Notes under the pieces: generated by a model | What the model saw: only the letters and a program-made list of their open reading frames with translations | The model's database searches: none | Told to the model about the DNA's origin: nothing | Shown here: positions 47,819 to 59,694 of the stretch, one piece after another | Numbering within the stretch: the first letter of the stretch is position 1 | Layout: the number at the start of each line of letters is the position of its first letter | Assembly (NCBI RefSeq): GCF_003185655.1 | Contig: NZ_QHJQ01000006.1 | Location: 124,001-188,000 of the forward strand | Direction: 5' to 3' | Source: Coraliomargarita sinensis | GTDB lineage: Bacteria; Verrucomicrobiota; Verrucomicrobiia; Opitutales; Coraliomargaritaceae | Length of the DNA: 64,000 nucleotides | Translations under genes and position numbers: made by a program

Positions 47819-49834
47819 TTAATCATCTTCAGCCTTTGACGCAAAGTTGACGGTAAATTTTGTACCTCTCCCGGGCTCGCTTGTCACCTGAATTGTGCCC
47901 CCCAACGCTTCGACCTGGTTTTTTACAAGAAATAAACCCACTCCGCGTGCATCTTTGTTATTGTGAAAGGTTTTGTAGAGCCCGAACAAGCGACTCCCGT
48001 GCTCTTCAAGATCAATCCCCAGACCATTGTCTTCGAATTCCAGAAACTTCCTTCCTCCTGAAGACCCGGTCTTAACACGCATGGACAAGGTACGATCCGG
48101 ACATCTGTATTTAAGGGCGTTGGTAGTAAGGTTCAGTAGTATACTTTCAAGGTATGCCGGCACGTAGGGTATGGCAGGCAAGGCTTCAAAATCAATGTCC
48201 ATTCTCGCACCGATTTCCCTGATTTCTCCATCAAGTGTCGTCAGCACCTTGTGCATGAAATCTTCAAATCGGACGTCGACCAGCGCCTGCTGAGTATCGG
48301 TCTGAATGCGTACAACTTCGGTCAGGTGCTCGACAGTCTCAAAGAGCTGCTTGGCGTTTTTGGACAAATGCTCCACCACTGCTTCGCGCCCTTCCCCATT
48401 TTCGTGGGCAAACATATCAACCAGCGCGACCATATTGCCCGTGTGCGAACGAAGGTTGTGTGAAACGATGTGAGCAAAACTGAGCAGGCGGTTATTCTGG
48501 GCGGACAGGACTTCAATTGTATCGATCTTGTTCTGCTCGAGTTGCTTGCGATCGCTTATATCAATCCAGGAACCAACCATACGCGTCGCCTCGCCAGAAT
48601 CATCGAATTTGGCGATACCGCTGGTCTCAAACCAGACATAACCTTTATCCTTGTGCCGCATTCGCACATCCAGGCGGTATGGTAGATGTTTTTCAAAATG
48701 ATCCTTTACCGCCTGCTCTACCCTCGGGACATCATCCGGGTGAAGTAGTTTTTTGAAGGCCGGATACCCGCACCCGATCTCTTCTGCCTCATACCCCACC
48801 ATCTGGTAGCAGTAAGGCGACCACCAGTCCTTGCTCTCCTTGATCGCCCAATCCCAGATGCCCGCATTAATCCCGGCCGCCACAAGCTCCAATTGCTCGT
48901 TGCGGGCAATCAATTTCTGCTCGGTCTCGACCAGGTCAGTCACATTCACGTGGCATCCCACGATACGGAGAGGTTGCCCCGCATCATCCCATTCAATCAC
49001 CCGGCCACGACAAATCACGTGCACGGTATGGCCGTCTTTATGGTGGTAGCGGACGGTCTGGTCGAATGGATGTTCACCACGTGTGGCCACATGCTTGTCA
49101 AAGTTTGCTTCCACAATGGGCAGGTCCTCCTCAAAGATGACCTGTCTCCATCCCCACTCTAATCTTGCGAATTCCTCATCCGAATACCCAAACATCGACT
49201 TGAAAGCGGGGCTAAAGTATTCTTCACCCTCCTTGATGCTCCAGTCCCAGTAACCGGCAAACGAATCCTCCAGAATGGTATCGAGAATCTCCTGCTGTTG
49301 TTCCACGGCACGAATTTTCTCCGCCTCAAGCTCGGACCTTGTTTTCTCCAGCTCATTACGGGCTGCCTCCTCCGTCTTCATCGCCAAGAGACGTTTGATG
49401 ACAGGAATCAATGCAATCGCGGTCGCGGCTGAAACAATGGCGGTCATCACCTTCAATAAGCCGAGCAAGCGGTAGGCAGGCCACCAGAATATGACGGCCT
49501 CCATCAGGTGGGTCAGCCCGCAAGAAAGAATAAACAGGCTGAACATGAACCACATCCAAGGGTATGGAATTTTCCCGCGATGACTCCGGAGAAAAATCAG
49601 TATGACCACCGGGATCGACGTGTAGGCCAGCCAGATGACGAAGTCAGCGATGATATGCGACCATCCGAGCGCCTCCGACCAGTTCCCACAAAACCAGCGG
49701 GCGGGGAAATCCTCCGTGCTGAACAAGTTCTGCCAGTAGGATTGAGCCCCGAGTTGTGCGGTTAATAACAGCCCGAGTATCAGGAATTTAAACAGATATC
49801 GAAAAGTCGCTGAACTGGCGCAACCGGGCATCAT
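47819..49834 (-). CDS. Histidine kinase with ETR1-type ethylene-binding-like membrane domain and two PAS domains
   Basis: 671 residues. After an N-terminal hydrophobic segment (about 12-30), three membrane helices (about 60-146) match the ethylene-binding domain of plant ETR1 and its bacterial relatives: IADFVIWLAYTSIP, FILSCGLTHL and LKVMTAIVSAATAI. The residues reported essential in ETR1 (Asp25, Tyr32, Ile35, Pro36, Ile62, Cys65, His69) align with Asp64, Tyr71, Ile74, Pro75, Ile102, Cys105 and His109. A coiled coil follows, then two PAS domains (about 183-305 and 310-430), HisKA with His459 in HIVSHNLRSH and an ATPase (LLNLTTNALKY, DNGLGI, GVGLFLVKNQ). Copper and ethylene binding are not shown by sequence alone; another ligand is possible. 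Confidence 0.88.
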   Translation of the reverse strand: MMPGCASSATFRYLFKFLILGLLLTAQLGAQSYWQNLFSTEDFPARWFCGNWSEALGWSHIIADFVIWLAYTSIPVVILIFLRSHRGKIPYPWMWFMFSLFILSCGLTHLMEAVIFWWPAYRLLGLLKVMTAIVSAATAIALIPVIKRLLAMKTEEAARNELEKTRSELEAEKIRAVEQQQEILDTILEDSFAGYWDWSIKEGEEYFSPAFKSMFGYSDEEFARLEWGWRQVIFEEDLPIVEANFDKHVATRGEHPFDQTVRYHHKDGHTVHVICRGRVIEWDDAGQPLRIVGCHVNVTDLVETEQKLIARNEQLELVAAGINAGIWDWAIKESKDWWSPYCYQMVGYEAEEIGCGYPAFKKLLHPDDVPRVEQAVKDHFEKHLPYRLDVRMRHKDKGYVWFETSGIAKFDDSGEATRMVGSWIDISDRKQLEQNKIDTIEVLSAQNNRLLSFAHIVSHNLRSHTGNMVALVDMFAHENGEGREAVVEHLSKNAKQLFETVEHLTEVVRIQTDTQQALVDVRFEDFMHKVLTTLDGEIREIGARMDIDFEALPAIPYVPAYLESILLNLTTNALKYRCPDRTLSMRVKTGSSGGRKFLEFEDNGLGIDLEEHGSRLFGLYKTFHNNKDARGVGLFLVKNQVEALGGTIQVTSEPGRGTKFTVNFASKAEDD

Positions 49835-49919
49835 GAAAAACTCTGAATTAATCCGATTAATTCAAGCCAAGAAGTAAAAGAAAAAAGCCGGACACGTAAG
49901 CACTAAATGAATACAGCAA

Positions 49920-51499
<1,580 letters not shown>

Positions 51500-51522
51500 T
51501 TGTGTGGCGGTTTTATACGGAA

Positions 51523-52527
51523 TTAAAAGAGATATCCGAGTTGTGAGAATGCGGAGAGCGAGAGGACCGAAAAGTAGAGCAAGAGCAAGACCAGGCCCTC
51601 CCGGCGACTGACGACGTGTCCGGTTTTGAAAAACCAGAGTAAGAGCGTGGTCAACAATATGACGGCGGGAAATTCGACTTTGAAGAGAATCGGCTCCACC
51701 GGAAAAGGGACCAGCGTGGAAACGCAGCCCCCGATCAAAAGAAGGTTAAAGAGATTCGAACCGACAATGTTGCCCGCGCAAATATCGCTGTGGCCGGAAC
51801 GTGCCGCAGCGACCGATGCAGCCAGTTCCGGGAGGCTCGTTCCGATCGCCACGATGGTCAGGCCGATCAGGGCATCACTTATGCCCATACGGCTGGCGAG
51901 TTCGACACTGCTGCCGACCAGAGTATCCGCTCCGAGCGCAAGAAGAGCCGCACCAAGGAAGACCAACCATGAGGCCTTCGCGACCGAGATATGCGAGGCT
52001 TCCTCGACTTCCTCCAGGAACTCCGCATTGACCGCATCCGGCTCGCTTCTGGCCCCGCGGATCACATAGGCGAGGTAAATAAACGTCAGTGTGAGAAGAA
52101 CAATGCCCTCCCAGCGCGCGAAACCGCCAACAGCGAAGCAGGTAAACAATACCGTCACGCCGATCAGGATGGGCACTTCCCGCCGAATCAGGCGCAACTG
52201 GATCGCCATCGGTGCAATCAGGGCGGTCACCCCCAAAATCAGGCTGATATTGGCCACATTACTGCCGAGAATGTTCCCGATCGCCAGCCCCGGGCTCTCT
52301 TTGGCCGCCAGAAGCGAAGTCACCAGTTCGGGCATGGAAGTGGCCATCGAGACCACGGTGAGCCCGACAACCACCGGGTTGATTTTCAGGTTTACCGAGA
52401 TGGCGGCAGCGCCCTGCGTCAGCCAATCACCACCAAAAGTCAGGCTGACCAGACCGATGACCAGAAAGGCAGACAGTAGCCAGACGGAAAAATCGGCGTA
52501 TTGAAGATCTATGAATGCAAGCGGCAT
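51523..52527 (-). CDS. Calcium/sodium antiporter (CaCA family, YrbG-type)
   Basis: 334 residues with ten hydrophobic helices in two inverted repeats. The alpha-1 and alpha-2 motifs are [19 protein letters not shown] with [12 protein letters not shown], and [20 protein letters not shown] with [12 protein letters not shown]. An acidic loop ([15 protein letters not shown]) joins the halves. It exchanges Ca2+ for Na+ or H+ at the inner membrane. It sits upstream of gpmI on the same strand and is divergent from ileS. Confidence 0.92.
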   Translation of the reverse strand: MPLAFIDLQYADFSVWLLSAFLVIGLVSLTFGGDWLTQGAAAISVNLKINPVVVGLTVVSMATSMPELVTSLLAAKESPGLAIGNILGSNVANISLILGVTALIAPMAIQLRLIRREVPILIGVTVLFTCFAVGGFARWEGIVLLTLTFIYLAYVIRGARSEPDAVNAEFLEEVEEASHISVAKASWLVFLGAALLALGADTLVGSSVELASRMGISDALIGLTIVAIGTSLPELAASVAAARSGHSDICAGNIVGSNLFNLLLIGGCVSTLVPFPVEPILFKVEFPAVILLTTLLLWFFKTGHVVSRREGLVLLLLYFSVLSLSAFSQLGYLF

Positions 52528-52654
52528 AACAGTTTAACGGGGCCATAGGTAGGGCCTTTAGCAAAAGTACCGCGAGACAATTCTGTGTGCTTGACTTGGT
52601 AAACCAAAAAACCACACTGCCGCGCTTTTCATCGGCCCCCGTCCCGCACAGATC

Positions 52655-55480
52655 ATGGCTTCAGACCTCAAGGATACACTCAATCTACCACAAACGAAGT
52701 TCCCCATGCGGGGCAATTTGGTGGAGCGGGAGCCACAGCGAATCGACCATTGGAAATCCATCGATTTGTATGGAAAAATACAGGCCAAAAATGCAGAAGG
52801 GCAGGACTTTATTCTACACGACGGGCCTCCCTTCACCAATGGCGACTTGCACCTCGGCCACGCCCTGAACAAGACGCTCAAGGACAGCATTCTGCGCTTT
52901 AAATGGATGTGCGGCTACAACGCTCCCTACATTCCCGGCTGGGACAGCCACGGCTTGCCCATCGAGCAAAAAGTCTCCCGGGAGTTGCAGGATGCCGGCC
53001 GAAAAGACTATACCCCGCTGGAAGTGCGTGAAGCTTGCGCGGCCTTTGCCGATAAATTCCGCAAGATTCAGAGCGAGCAGTTCCAACGCCTTGGAGTCAT
53101 GGCTGACTGGGCCAATGAATACTGGACCATTCATCCGAACTACGAGGCCGCCGAACTGGAGACCTTTGCCGACTTCGTCGAACAAGGTCTGGTTTATCGC
53201 AGCAAAAAGCCGGTTTACTGGTCGATCCCCTACACCACGGCGCTGGCAGAAGCGGAAATCGAATACCGCGACCACAAGAGCATCTCCATTTACGTCAAGC
53301 TGGCGCTCTCCTCCGAGGCCTGCCAAAAGCTGAATCTGCCCGAGGATGCGGCGGTACTGATTTGGACCACCACCCCGTGGACTCTACCGGCCAACCTTGC
53401 GGTGGCGGTACACCCGAATTTCGAATACAGCGCGATCAAGACGAACAAGGGCACACTTATCGTCGCCAGCGCGCTGGTTGAACAAGTGGTTTCGGAATGC
53501 GAACTGGACGATGTGGAAACACTGGTCACCTTCTCCGGCGCACAACTGGAAAAGCTCGAAGCCCGCCACCCCTTTATCGACCGCCCGTCCCCGATCCTCC
53601 TCGCAGAATATGTGACGACCGAAAGCGGCACGGGCTGTGTTCACACCGCACCGGGTCACGGTACGGAGGACTATATCACCGGCATCAACAACGGGCTGGA
53701 AGTCTACTGCCCGGTTGATGACCAGGGACGCTACGAGGACGACGGCCAGGTTCCTGCCGATCTGGTCGGACTTTCCGTCCTGGAAACAGGTGGCAAACCC
53801 TCTGAAGCCAATCTCGGCGTGCTCAAGATCATCGCCGCCAACGGGAGCATGATCGCCAAAAAGAAAATCGAGCACAGTTATCCGCATTGCTGGCGCTCAA
53901 AGACACCTGTGGTATTCCGGGCACTCGATCAGTGGTTTATCGCTCTGGATAAGAACGGCGACCGTCAGCGCGCACTCGATGCACTCAACAGCGTCAACTT
54001 CATCCCGGCCTGGGGCGAAAACCGCATCCGCGCGGCCGTCGAAAATCGACCGGACTGGTGTATCAGCCGCCAGCGTACCTGGGGCGTGCCCATCCCTGCG
54101 TTTTACGACGAGGACGGGCAATCCTACATTGATCCCGGAGTCATCCGTGCCATTGCGGCAAAAGTCGCCGTCAACGGGACTGACATTTGGTATAAACAGA
54201 GCGCCGCTGAAATCCTCGACGGCATCGAATTGCCTGATTCCTGGCCCGCGGCCGATCAGCTCAAGTGCGGGAGCGATACGCTCGACGTTTGGATCGATTC
54301 CGGTACCAGCCACCGCGCCGTCCTGCAAAAAAGGGACAACTTAAAATGGCCGGCCGACCTCTACCTTGAAGGTTCCGACCAGCATCGCGGCTGGTTCCAA
54401 AGCTCGCTCTGGACCGGCGTGATTGCCGACCGCGCGGCCCCCTACAAGAACCTGCTCACGCACGGCTTTATCGTTAAGGAAGACGGCACCAAGCTCTCCA
54501 AGAGCGACGGGGCCGCACGCCCGCTGGCCGAATGGATCAAGGGCTACGGTGCGGACGTCATTCGTCTGTGGATTTCCTCGCAGGACTACCGTGGTGACGT
54601 CCCGGTCTCCGACAAGATCGTCAAGAACGTCGCCAACAACTACCGAAACATCCGCAACACCCTGCGCTTTCAGATCGGAAATCTCCATGACTTCGATCCC
54701 AAGTCACAGGCCGTGCCGCTCGATCAGCTGAGCGCCCTCGACAAATGGGCCTTGAGCCGACTGGCCGAGCTGGTCCGAAATGTGACGGATGCCTACGAGG
54801 CCTATGAATTCCACCGCGCGTTCAAGGAATTTATCGACCCCTTCTGCTCGAACACGCTCTCCGCAACTTACCACGATATCCTTAAAGACCGGCTTTACAC
54901 GCGCTCGCCCAACGACCCGCTGCGCCGCTCCTCACAGACGGCGATTCATATCATTTTCTCCGTTTTCACCCGGCTTATCGCACCGCTCCTCCCTTTCACT
55001 GCCGACGAAGCCTGGAGCTACGCCGCGGAGGACTGCGATTTCATCGACCAACCGATCGCTCTGACCGAATGGCCATCGGTCGATCCCGCCTGGGAAGACA
55101 AGGAAACGGCCGAAGATGTCACCGCACTCCGTAAATTCCTCGCCGAATCACTGAACGAGCCGCTTGAAGCCCTGAGGCAGAAGAAGGAAATCGGACAAAG
55201 CCTGGACGCAAAGGCAGTCATCTCCGGCTCCAGCAAGAACCCGGATTTCGCCCGCCTTCAAAAATATGAGAGCGACCTGCCGGAACTCTTTATTCTTTCC
55301 CAGGTCGTCTTGAACGAAATTCCCGGGGCGGCGGAAATCGAAATCGAGGTCACACATGCCGACGGCGTTCGCTGCCCACGCAGTTGGCGCTGGGTTCCGG
55401 AACTCGTCGAAACCAGCCAATGGGGACCGGTCTCACCACGCTGTGCCGCCGTCATCGAAGAAATCTCCCAATCTTTATAA
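52655..55480 (+). CDS. ileS: Isoleucyl-tRNA synthetase, with half of the C-terminal zinc cysteines missing
   Basis: 941 residues, class Ia synthetase. The HIGH motif is HLGH (66-69) in NGDLHLGHALNK; the editing domain has WTTTPWTLPANLAVAV; the KMSKS motif is KLSKS (613-617). The C-terminal zinc finger, usually two CxxC pairs, reads CPRSWRW and SPRCAAV, so each pair keeps only one cysteine and zinc binding is doubtful. The anticodon-binding part is otherwise complete. Initiation at ATG 52655 (MASDLKDTLNLPQTKFPMRG) gives the usual N-terminal extension. It is 18 bases upstream of the TraR/DksA gene. Confidence 0.97.
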   Translation: MASDLKDTLNLPQTKFPMRGNLVEREPQRIDHWKSIDLYGKIQAKNAEGQDFILHDGPPFTNGDLHLGHALNKTLKDSILRFKWMCGYNAPYIPGWDSHGLPIEQKVSRELQDAGRKDYTPLEVREACAAFADKFRKIQSEQFQRLGVMADWANEYWTIHPNYEAAELETFADFVEQGLVYRSKKPVYWSIPYTTALAEAEIEYRDHKSISIYVKLALSSEACQKLNLPEDAAVLIWTTTPWTLPANLAVAVHPNFEYSAIKTNKGTLIVASALVEQVVSECELDDVETLVTFSGAQLEKLEARHPFIDRPSPILLAEYVTTESGTGCVHTAPGHGTEDYITGINNGLEVYCPVDDQGRYEDDGQVPADLVGLSVLETGGKPSEANLGVLKIIAANGSMIAKKKIEHSYPHCWRSKTPVVFRALDQWFIALDKNGDRQRALDALNSVNFIPAWGENRIRAAVENRPDWCISRQRTWGVPIPAFYDEDGQSYIDPGVIRAIAAKVAVNGTDIWYKQSAAEILDGIELPDSWPAADQLKCGSDTLDVWIDSGTSHRAVLQKRDNLKWPADLYLEGSDQHRGWFQSSLWTGVIADRAAPYKNLLTHGFIVKEDGTKLSKSDGAARPLAEWIKGYGADVIRLWISSQDYRGDVPVSDKIVKNVANNYRNIRNTLRFQIGNLHDFDPKSQAVPLDQLSALDKWALSRLAELVRNVTDAYEAYEFHRAFKEFIDPFCSNTLSATYHDILKDRLYTRSPNDPLRRSSQTAIHIIFSVFTRLIAPLLPFTADEAWSYAAEDCDFIDQPIALTEWPSVDPAWEDKETAEDVTALRKFLAESLNEPLEALRQKKEIGQSLDAKAVISGSSKNPDFARLQKYESDLPELFILSQVVLNEIPGAAEIEIEVTHADGVRCPRSWRWVPELVETSQWGPVSPRCAAVIEEISQSL

Positions 55481-55498
55481 ACATTAAGCCACTCACCC

Positions 55499-56509
55499 AT
55501 GCCAAAAAAGAAATCAACCGCTTCCAAGAAAAAGCCTGCCAAAAAAACCGTTAAGAAAGCGGTTAAGAAAACAGTGAAGAAATCTCCCGCCAAGCCCGCC
55601 AAGAAAGCGGCAAAGAAGCCGACCAAAAAATCGGCGAAGAAGGGCGTTAAGAAAACCGTCAAAAAGGCGTCCAATACAAGCCCGGCGAAAAAGAAAGCGG
55701 TCAGCAAAGCTCCTGCGAAAAAAGCATCCGGCAAGAAAGCCAAGGCTCCATTGAAAACGAAAGTGGCCGGCACATCGCCCAAGAGCGACGCGGATGACTC
55801 CAAAGGCACCCCCATCGTTTTCTCCCTCGATGATGTCGAGGAGTTGATGGCATCCAAGAAGAGCGAAAAGAAAAGCGAGAAAAAGACGCCGAAAAAGACG
55901 GCACAGAAGAAGCCGACTCCCCAGCCGAAGAAGGTCGTGGTTGAAGACCAGCCGGTTGAGCAGCGTAAATTGGGTGCCGCCTCACTGGCTGATATCCTCG
56001 GTTTCAACCCCGCCGAGAAGAAAAAGAATACCGACTTGAGCAGCGAAGAGGTACCGAAAAAATGGAAGAAATACTATAAGCTTCTCATCGAGCTGCGCGG
56101 GCACGTCAGAGATGAGCTCAATCTCCACACATCCGATACGCTCAAACATTCCTCGCGTGACGACTCGGGCGATCTTTCCAGCTATGGAAGTCATCAGGCC
56201 GATGCCGGTACGGACACCTTCGACCGTGACTTTGCCCTCAGCCTTGTTTCCAACGAACAAGAAGCGCTGAACGAGATCGAAGAAGCAATCCTGCGCATCA
56301 AGAACGGCACCTACGGAACCTGTGAAGTCACCGGCAAAGCCATACCCGCCGCGCGTCTGACTGCAGTTCCCTTCGCTCGCTTCTCGGTCGACGGTCAAGC
56401 CGAGTACGAGAAGAATATGCGCCGCAAGGTGGATCGTAGTGGCAACGCTGGCCTGTTCGGCGACGCCAGCGACGCGCCAAAGTTGGCTGCGAGTGATGAC
56501 GACGAATAA
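55499..56509 (+). CDS. TraR/DksA-family protein with long lysine/alanine-rich N-terminal domain
   Basis: 336 residues. Residues about 1-95 are a histone-H1-like tract of KK-x-x-KK, PAKK and AKK repeats, presumably disordered and nucleic-acid binding. A mixed linker follows, then a DksA coiled coil with the tip-like acidic segment (SYGSHQADAGTDTFDRD, NEIEEAILRIKNGTYG) and the zinc-finger position, which reads CEVTGKAIPAARL and then FARFSVDG. Three of the four cysteines are absent, as in the zinc-independent DksA2-type proteins (C-x2-T). It may bind RNA polymerase, DNA or ribosomes; it lies between ileS and lspA. The lspA start overlaps its end by 14 bases. Confidence 0.88.
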   Translation: MPKKKSTASKKKPAKKTVKKAVKKTVKKSPAKPAKKAAKKPTKKSAKKGVKKTVKKASNTSPAKKKAVSKAPAKKASGKKAKAPLKTKVAGTSPKSDADDSKGTPIVFSLDDVEELMASKKSEKKSEKKTPKKTAQKKPTPQPKKVVVEDQPVEQRKLGAASLADILGFNPAEKKKNTDLSSEEVPKKWKKYYKLLIELRGHVRDELNLHTSDTLKHSSRDDSGDLSSYGSHQADAGTDTFDRDFALSLVSNEQEALNEIEEAILRIKNGTYGTCEVTGKAIPAARLTAVPFARFSVDGQAEYEKNMRRKVDRSGNAGLFGDASDAPKLAASDDDE

Positions 56510-57062
56510 AACCGACATATTCGGCCAGATCAGCACTTACAAGCTGCTGCTCATCACCGCTTCTGTCATTTTCCTTCTCGATCAGCTGTCGAAAGCCTGG
56601 ATATTCAACAACCTGCCGCTCGACAGCTATTTTTACCCCGATTCGATACAGGTCATCGAGGGTTTCTTTTATATCGTCCACATCGGCAATGAAGGTGCGG
56701 CCTGGGGTATGCTCTCGGGGCAAAGTGGTTGGCTGGCGCTCTTTGCGCTACTGGCCCTCTTTGTGATCTACAAGGTCAGGCACTCCCTCGAGCTTCATCG
56801 CCGCATCATGCAGGTTTCTTTTGGTTTGTTGATCGGAGGTATTATCGGAAATCTGATCGACCGCTTGGTCCACGGTCATGTTATCGACTTTCTCGATTTC
56901 CATTTTCCATTCCAGATTCCCTGGATCATGCCAACGGGCCGCTACCCTTCCTTCAATATTGCCGACTGCGGCATCGTCGTTGGTGTCGTTATCTACATTG
57001 CCGTGAGCTTCTTCAGCCCGGCAAGCCCCGGGACAGACGAAAGCGAAGAGGGTAAGGCTTAA
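56496..57062 (+). CDS. lspA: Lipoprotein signal peptidase (signal peptidase II)
   Basis: 188 residues from ATG 56496, inside the end of the TraR/DksA gene; the upstream extension in this frame is not LspA-like. Four membrane helices. Catalytic aspartates are Asp122 in GNLIDRL and Asp157 in FNIADCGI; N-terminal signature [10 protein letters not shown] and NEGAAWGM are present. It cleaves lipoprotein signal peptides at the inner membrane; a lipoprotein substrate is encoded at 15548-16156. Its stop overlaps the stop of the convergent hybrid kinase. Confidence 0.96.
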   Translation: MTTNKTDIFGQISTYKLLLITASVIFLLDQLSKAWIFNNLPLDSYFYPDSIQVIEGFFYIVHIGNEGAAWGMLSGQSGWLALFALLALFVIYKVRHSLELHRRIMQVSFGLLIGGIIGNLIDRLVHGHVIDFLDFHFPFQIPWIMPTGRYPSFNIADCGIVVGVVIYIAVSFFSPASPGTDESEEGKA

Positions 57063-58894
57063 CACACCTCAAGAAGCTGCTCGATCTTCGCCTTAAGCGC
57101 ATCGATTTTCAGCGGCTTGGTGAGATAGCCGTTCATTCCCGCGGACAAGCAGCGTTCTTCATCGCCCGACATGGCGTTAGCGGTCAGAGCGACGATCTTG
57201 ACATTCTTAAGCTCGTCACCCACCTCACCGGCGCGAATGGCTGCCGTGGCTTCGAGGCCGTCCATCACGGGCATTTGAAGGTCCATAAAAATAAGATCCG
57301 CCGGCTTATCTTTCAACTTCCGCAAAAGTTCCTCTCCGTTTTCGACCGCCTCTGACTTGATGCCCAAGCGCTTGAGCATCAAGGAAATGACTCTCTGATT
57401 GGCGAGGTTGTCTTCAGCTATGATTACTTCCAACCGAGACCGGTCCAAGCTTTCCTGGCTCCCGTTCTTCTGAGGAATTGGAGGCGCTGTTTCCTGCTTC
57501 GAGACCTCACCCACCCTCAGGCGGGTATAGAAACTTGAACCCTCACCGGGCAGACTGGTCGCCCAGATTTTACCGCCCATTGCCTCGGACAAGCGCTTGC
57601 AAATAGCGAGCCCCAGACCTGTGCCGCCATATTTTCGAGTGGTCGATGCGTCACCCTGGGAGAAAGGCTTAAAAAGGTTTTTGAGCTGCTCCCGCTCGAT
57701 CCCGATCCCGGTGTCGCGGACCTCAAACTCAATTTCCATCATGTCGCCGGCATCCACTTCGGAGTGTAAGATAACGGACAACCGAACCTCTCCTTTTTCC
57801 GTAAACTTGATTGAGTTGGAGAGTAAATTAATCAGTACCTGCCGGATGCGCGTCTCATCACCCTTCAATTTGCGGGGCACATCCTCGGCAATATCAATTT
57901 CGAGGTGGACGCCCTTCTCCGCCGCCTGATTGAAAAACATGGCACTGAGATCGCGTATCATCGGCACCAGATTGAACTCACGCACCTCCAGGCTCAGGTT
58001 GCCGGTTTCAATTTTGGAAAAATCAAGGATGTCGTTAATCAGCGACATCAAGGTCTCACTGCTGGCCCGGATCGTATCGACATAATCTTTTTGCTCAGCA
58101 TCCAAATCGGTATCTGTGAGCATCTCGACAAATCCGATGATACCGTTGAGCGGCGTTCTGATCTCATGACTCATGGTGGCCAGGAAGTCACTCTTGGCAC
58201 GGTTGGCAAAATCAGCCTCGCGCGCAGACTGGCGGGCCTGCTCCAATACTTCATTCAGCCGGGTGTTGACTTGTTCCAACTCGTCGCGGGCCTGATCGGC
58301 ATCCTCCATCATACTCAGGGCAATCTTGCGCCCTTCCTTCAACTCGTTTGCGCGATTGGTTAAGTCGAGATTGGCGGCAACCAGCTCCTTCTCAGCACGA
58401 CGCCAGCGCTGCTCCGTCTCACTTCTTTCCCGGAGAACCCAACGCAAGGTTTGCAGAACTTTGTCAAATTCCTTGAGGTCGAAAGACTTAGCCATCAGCG
58501 CAGAACCCGTCGTATCATTACTGGCAAGCCGTTCATTCAACAGGTCGATGTTATTCTGCAAAATATTGACGAGATAGCGTGACGCCAGAAGTGGCACTGC
58601 GAAACCGACTGCGAGAAGCGCCGCTGCCAGTATCATGTTTTGTGTGAACTCTTTCTGAAGCGTATTCAGCCGCTCACTACGCATGAGCTCGATTTCATCG
58701 ATCCGAGCCGCAGGATCAAAGCCCACTCGCTGAACCATACTGTTCAACTGCTCCATCAACTGGCCGCGCTCCACTATGTAGGCAGAGGCTTTTTCGGAGA
58801 TCAGCCACCCAACCATGGTCAGGGCGAGAAGCCATGCCGGGCAGGCGGCATAAAGGTAAACCAACCGGTTCAGACTGCGTTTCGACTCCATCAC
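57059..58894 (-). CDS. Hybrid sensor histidine kinase / response regulator
   Basis: 611 residues. Two membrane helices (about 12-32 and 88-106) enclose a short extracytoplasmic loop of about 55 residues. Long coiled coil (about 150-235), HisKA with His243 in [12 protein letters not shown], ATPase ([30 protein letters not shown]) and a C-terminal receiver with Asp538 in [13 protein letters not shown]. No Hpt or output domain is present. Its start overlaps by 4 bases the stop of the PAS-containing membrane protein, its likely sensory partner. Confidence 0.93.
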   Translation of the reverse strand: MMESKRSLNRLVYLYAACPAWLLALTMVGWLISEKASAYIVERGQLMEQLNSMVQRVGFDPAARIDEIELMRSERLNTLQKEFTQNMILAAALLAVGFAVPLLASRYLVNILQNNIDLLNERLASNDTTGSALMAKSFDLKEFDKVLQTLRWVLRERSETEQRWRRAEKELVAANLDLTNRANELKEGRKIALSMMEDADQARDELEQVNTRLNEVLEQARQSAREADFANRAKSDFLATMSHEIRTPLNGIIGFVEMLTDTDLDAEQKDYVDTIRASSETLMSLINDILDFSKIETGNLSLEVREFNLVPMIRDLSAMFFNQAAEKGVHLEIDIAEDVPRKLKGDETRIRQVLINLLSNSIKFTEKGEVRLSVILHSEVDAGDMMEIEFEVRDTGIGIEREQLKNLFKPFSQGDASTTRKYGGTGLGLAICKRLSEAMGGKIWATSLPGEGSSFYTRLRVGEVSKQETAPPIPQKNGSQESLDRSRLEVIIAEDNLANQRVISLMLKRLGIKSEAVENGEELLRKLKDKPADLIFMDLQMPVMDGLEATAAIRAGEVGDELKNVKIVALTANAMSGDEERCLSAGMNGYLTKPLKIDALKAKIEQLLEVC

Positions 58895-59694
58895 GAGCCC
58901 CCCCCACTGTCTGTAAACCTGGCCATAGGTACATGGGTGTCCTCCGTATTCTGGTCAAACCGATAGCGGGGCTCTTGTCCGCTGTCTTTTAGAATTTGAT
59001 TCACTTCTTCCTTTAACTCGAGAATACGCGTTTCACGCCGATACATGCCGCGGCGGAAGCGATCCAAATCTTTTCGGGCAATATCAACATCTTCCAGATC
59101 CTCGCGGTCAACCGATGGTGATACCAGAATCGCCATTTCCACCATGTGGGCATCTCTGTAGTATCTCGCGCTCACTTCCAGGGTGACCTGGCTCCCTTGC
59201 GCATCTTCGGCAACGACCAGATGGACATGGGGGGTAGCCCCCACTTGCTTGGCATCGCTCACAATTTTCTCCAACTTCGACGATGAGATACGAAGCAAAT
59301 CGACAATTGAATTACCCCGCACGCTGAAATCGGCAGGAATCCGAAGCAGCTGTAAAAATCCGGGGCTGACCTTTTCGATCAACAGTGTTCCCGCGTCAAA
59401 ATACGCCAGGCAAACCAGTGAGTGATCGTAATAATACTGGATACGCTTTTCCAGATTGGCGACTTCCGTGCGATGCTTCTCGCGGATCTCCTGATTGGAA
59501 GAAGTCAGTGAGCGTTCGCGGTAAACAAAAGCACCCAATGTAAACCCGCTGAGTACGGCAAAAACCGCTGCTTCCATCTGCAGCAGGCCTAAAGCCGAAA
59601 GGGTAAAAAATAACCCGATACCGGCAAAAAATCCGGAAAGAACAGTAACAGCCCATAAGCTGCCGATCTGTTCGTTGGTCACGTCGCGGGACAT
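58891..59694 (-). CDS. Membrane protein with a PAS-like domain, coupled to the hybrid kinase
   Basis: 267 residues. Two N-terminal hydrophobic helices (about 13-33 and 36-58), a short coiled coil ([19 protein letters not shown]), then a PAS-like domain (about 85-205: [31 protein letters not shown]). There is no kinase or output domain. A second coiled coil and a Gly/Ser tail end the protein. The ATGA overlap with the hybrid kinase suggests an obligate pair, with this protein supplying sensing. I do not know a named family for it. Confidence 0.75.
   Translation of the reverse strand: MSRDVTNEQIGSLWAVTVLSGFFAGIGLFFTLSALGLLQMEAAVFAVLSGFTLGAFVYRERSLTSSNQEIREKHRTEVANLEKRIQYYYDHSLVCLAYFDAGTLLIEKVSPGFLQLLRIPADFSVRGNSIVDLLRISSSKLEKIVSDAKQVGATPHVHLVVAEDAQGSQVTLEVSARYYRDAHMVEMAILVSPSVDREDLEDVDIARKDLDRFRRGMYRRETRILELKEEVNQILKDSGQEPRYRFDQNTEDTHVPMARFTDSGGGS

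Larger units (their letters stand above)
47249..47824. repeat. Copy B of the 576-bp perfect duplication
   Basis: Partner of 43226-43801. This copy is attached to the intact histidine kinase on one side and to the truncated tRNA/REP-like junction on the other. Confidence 0.9.
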
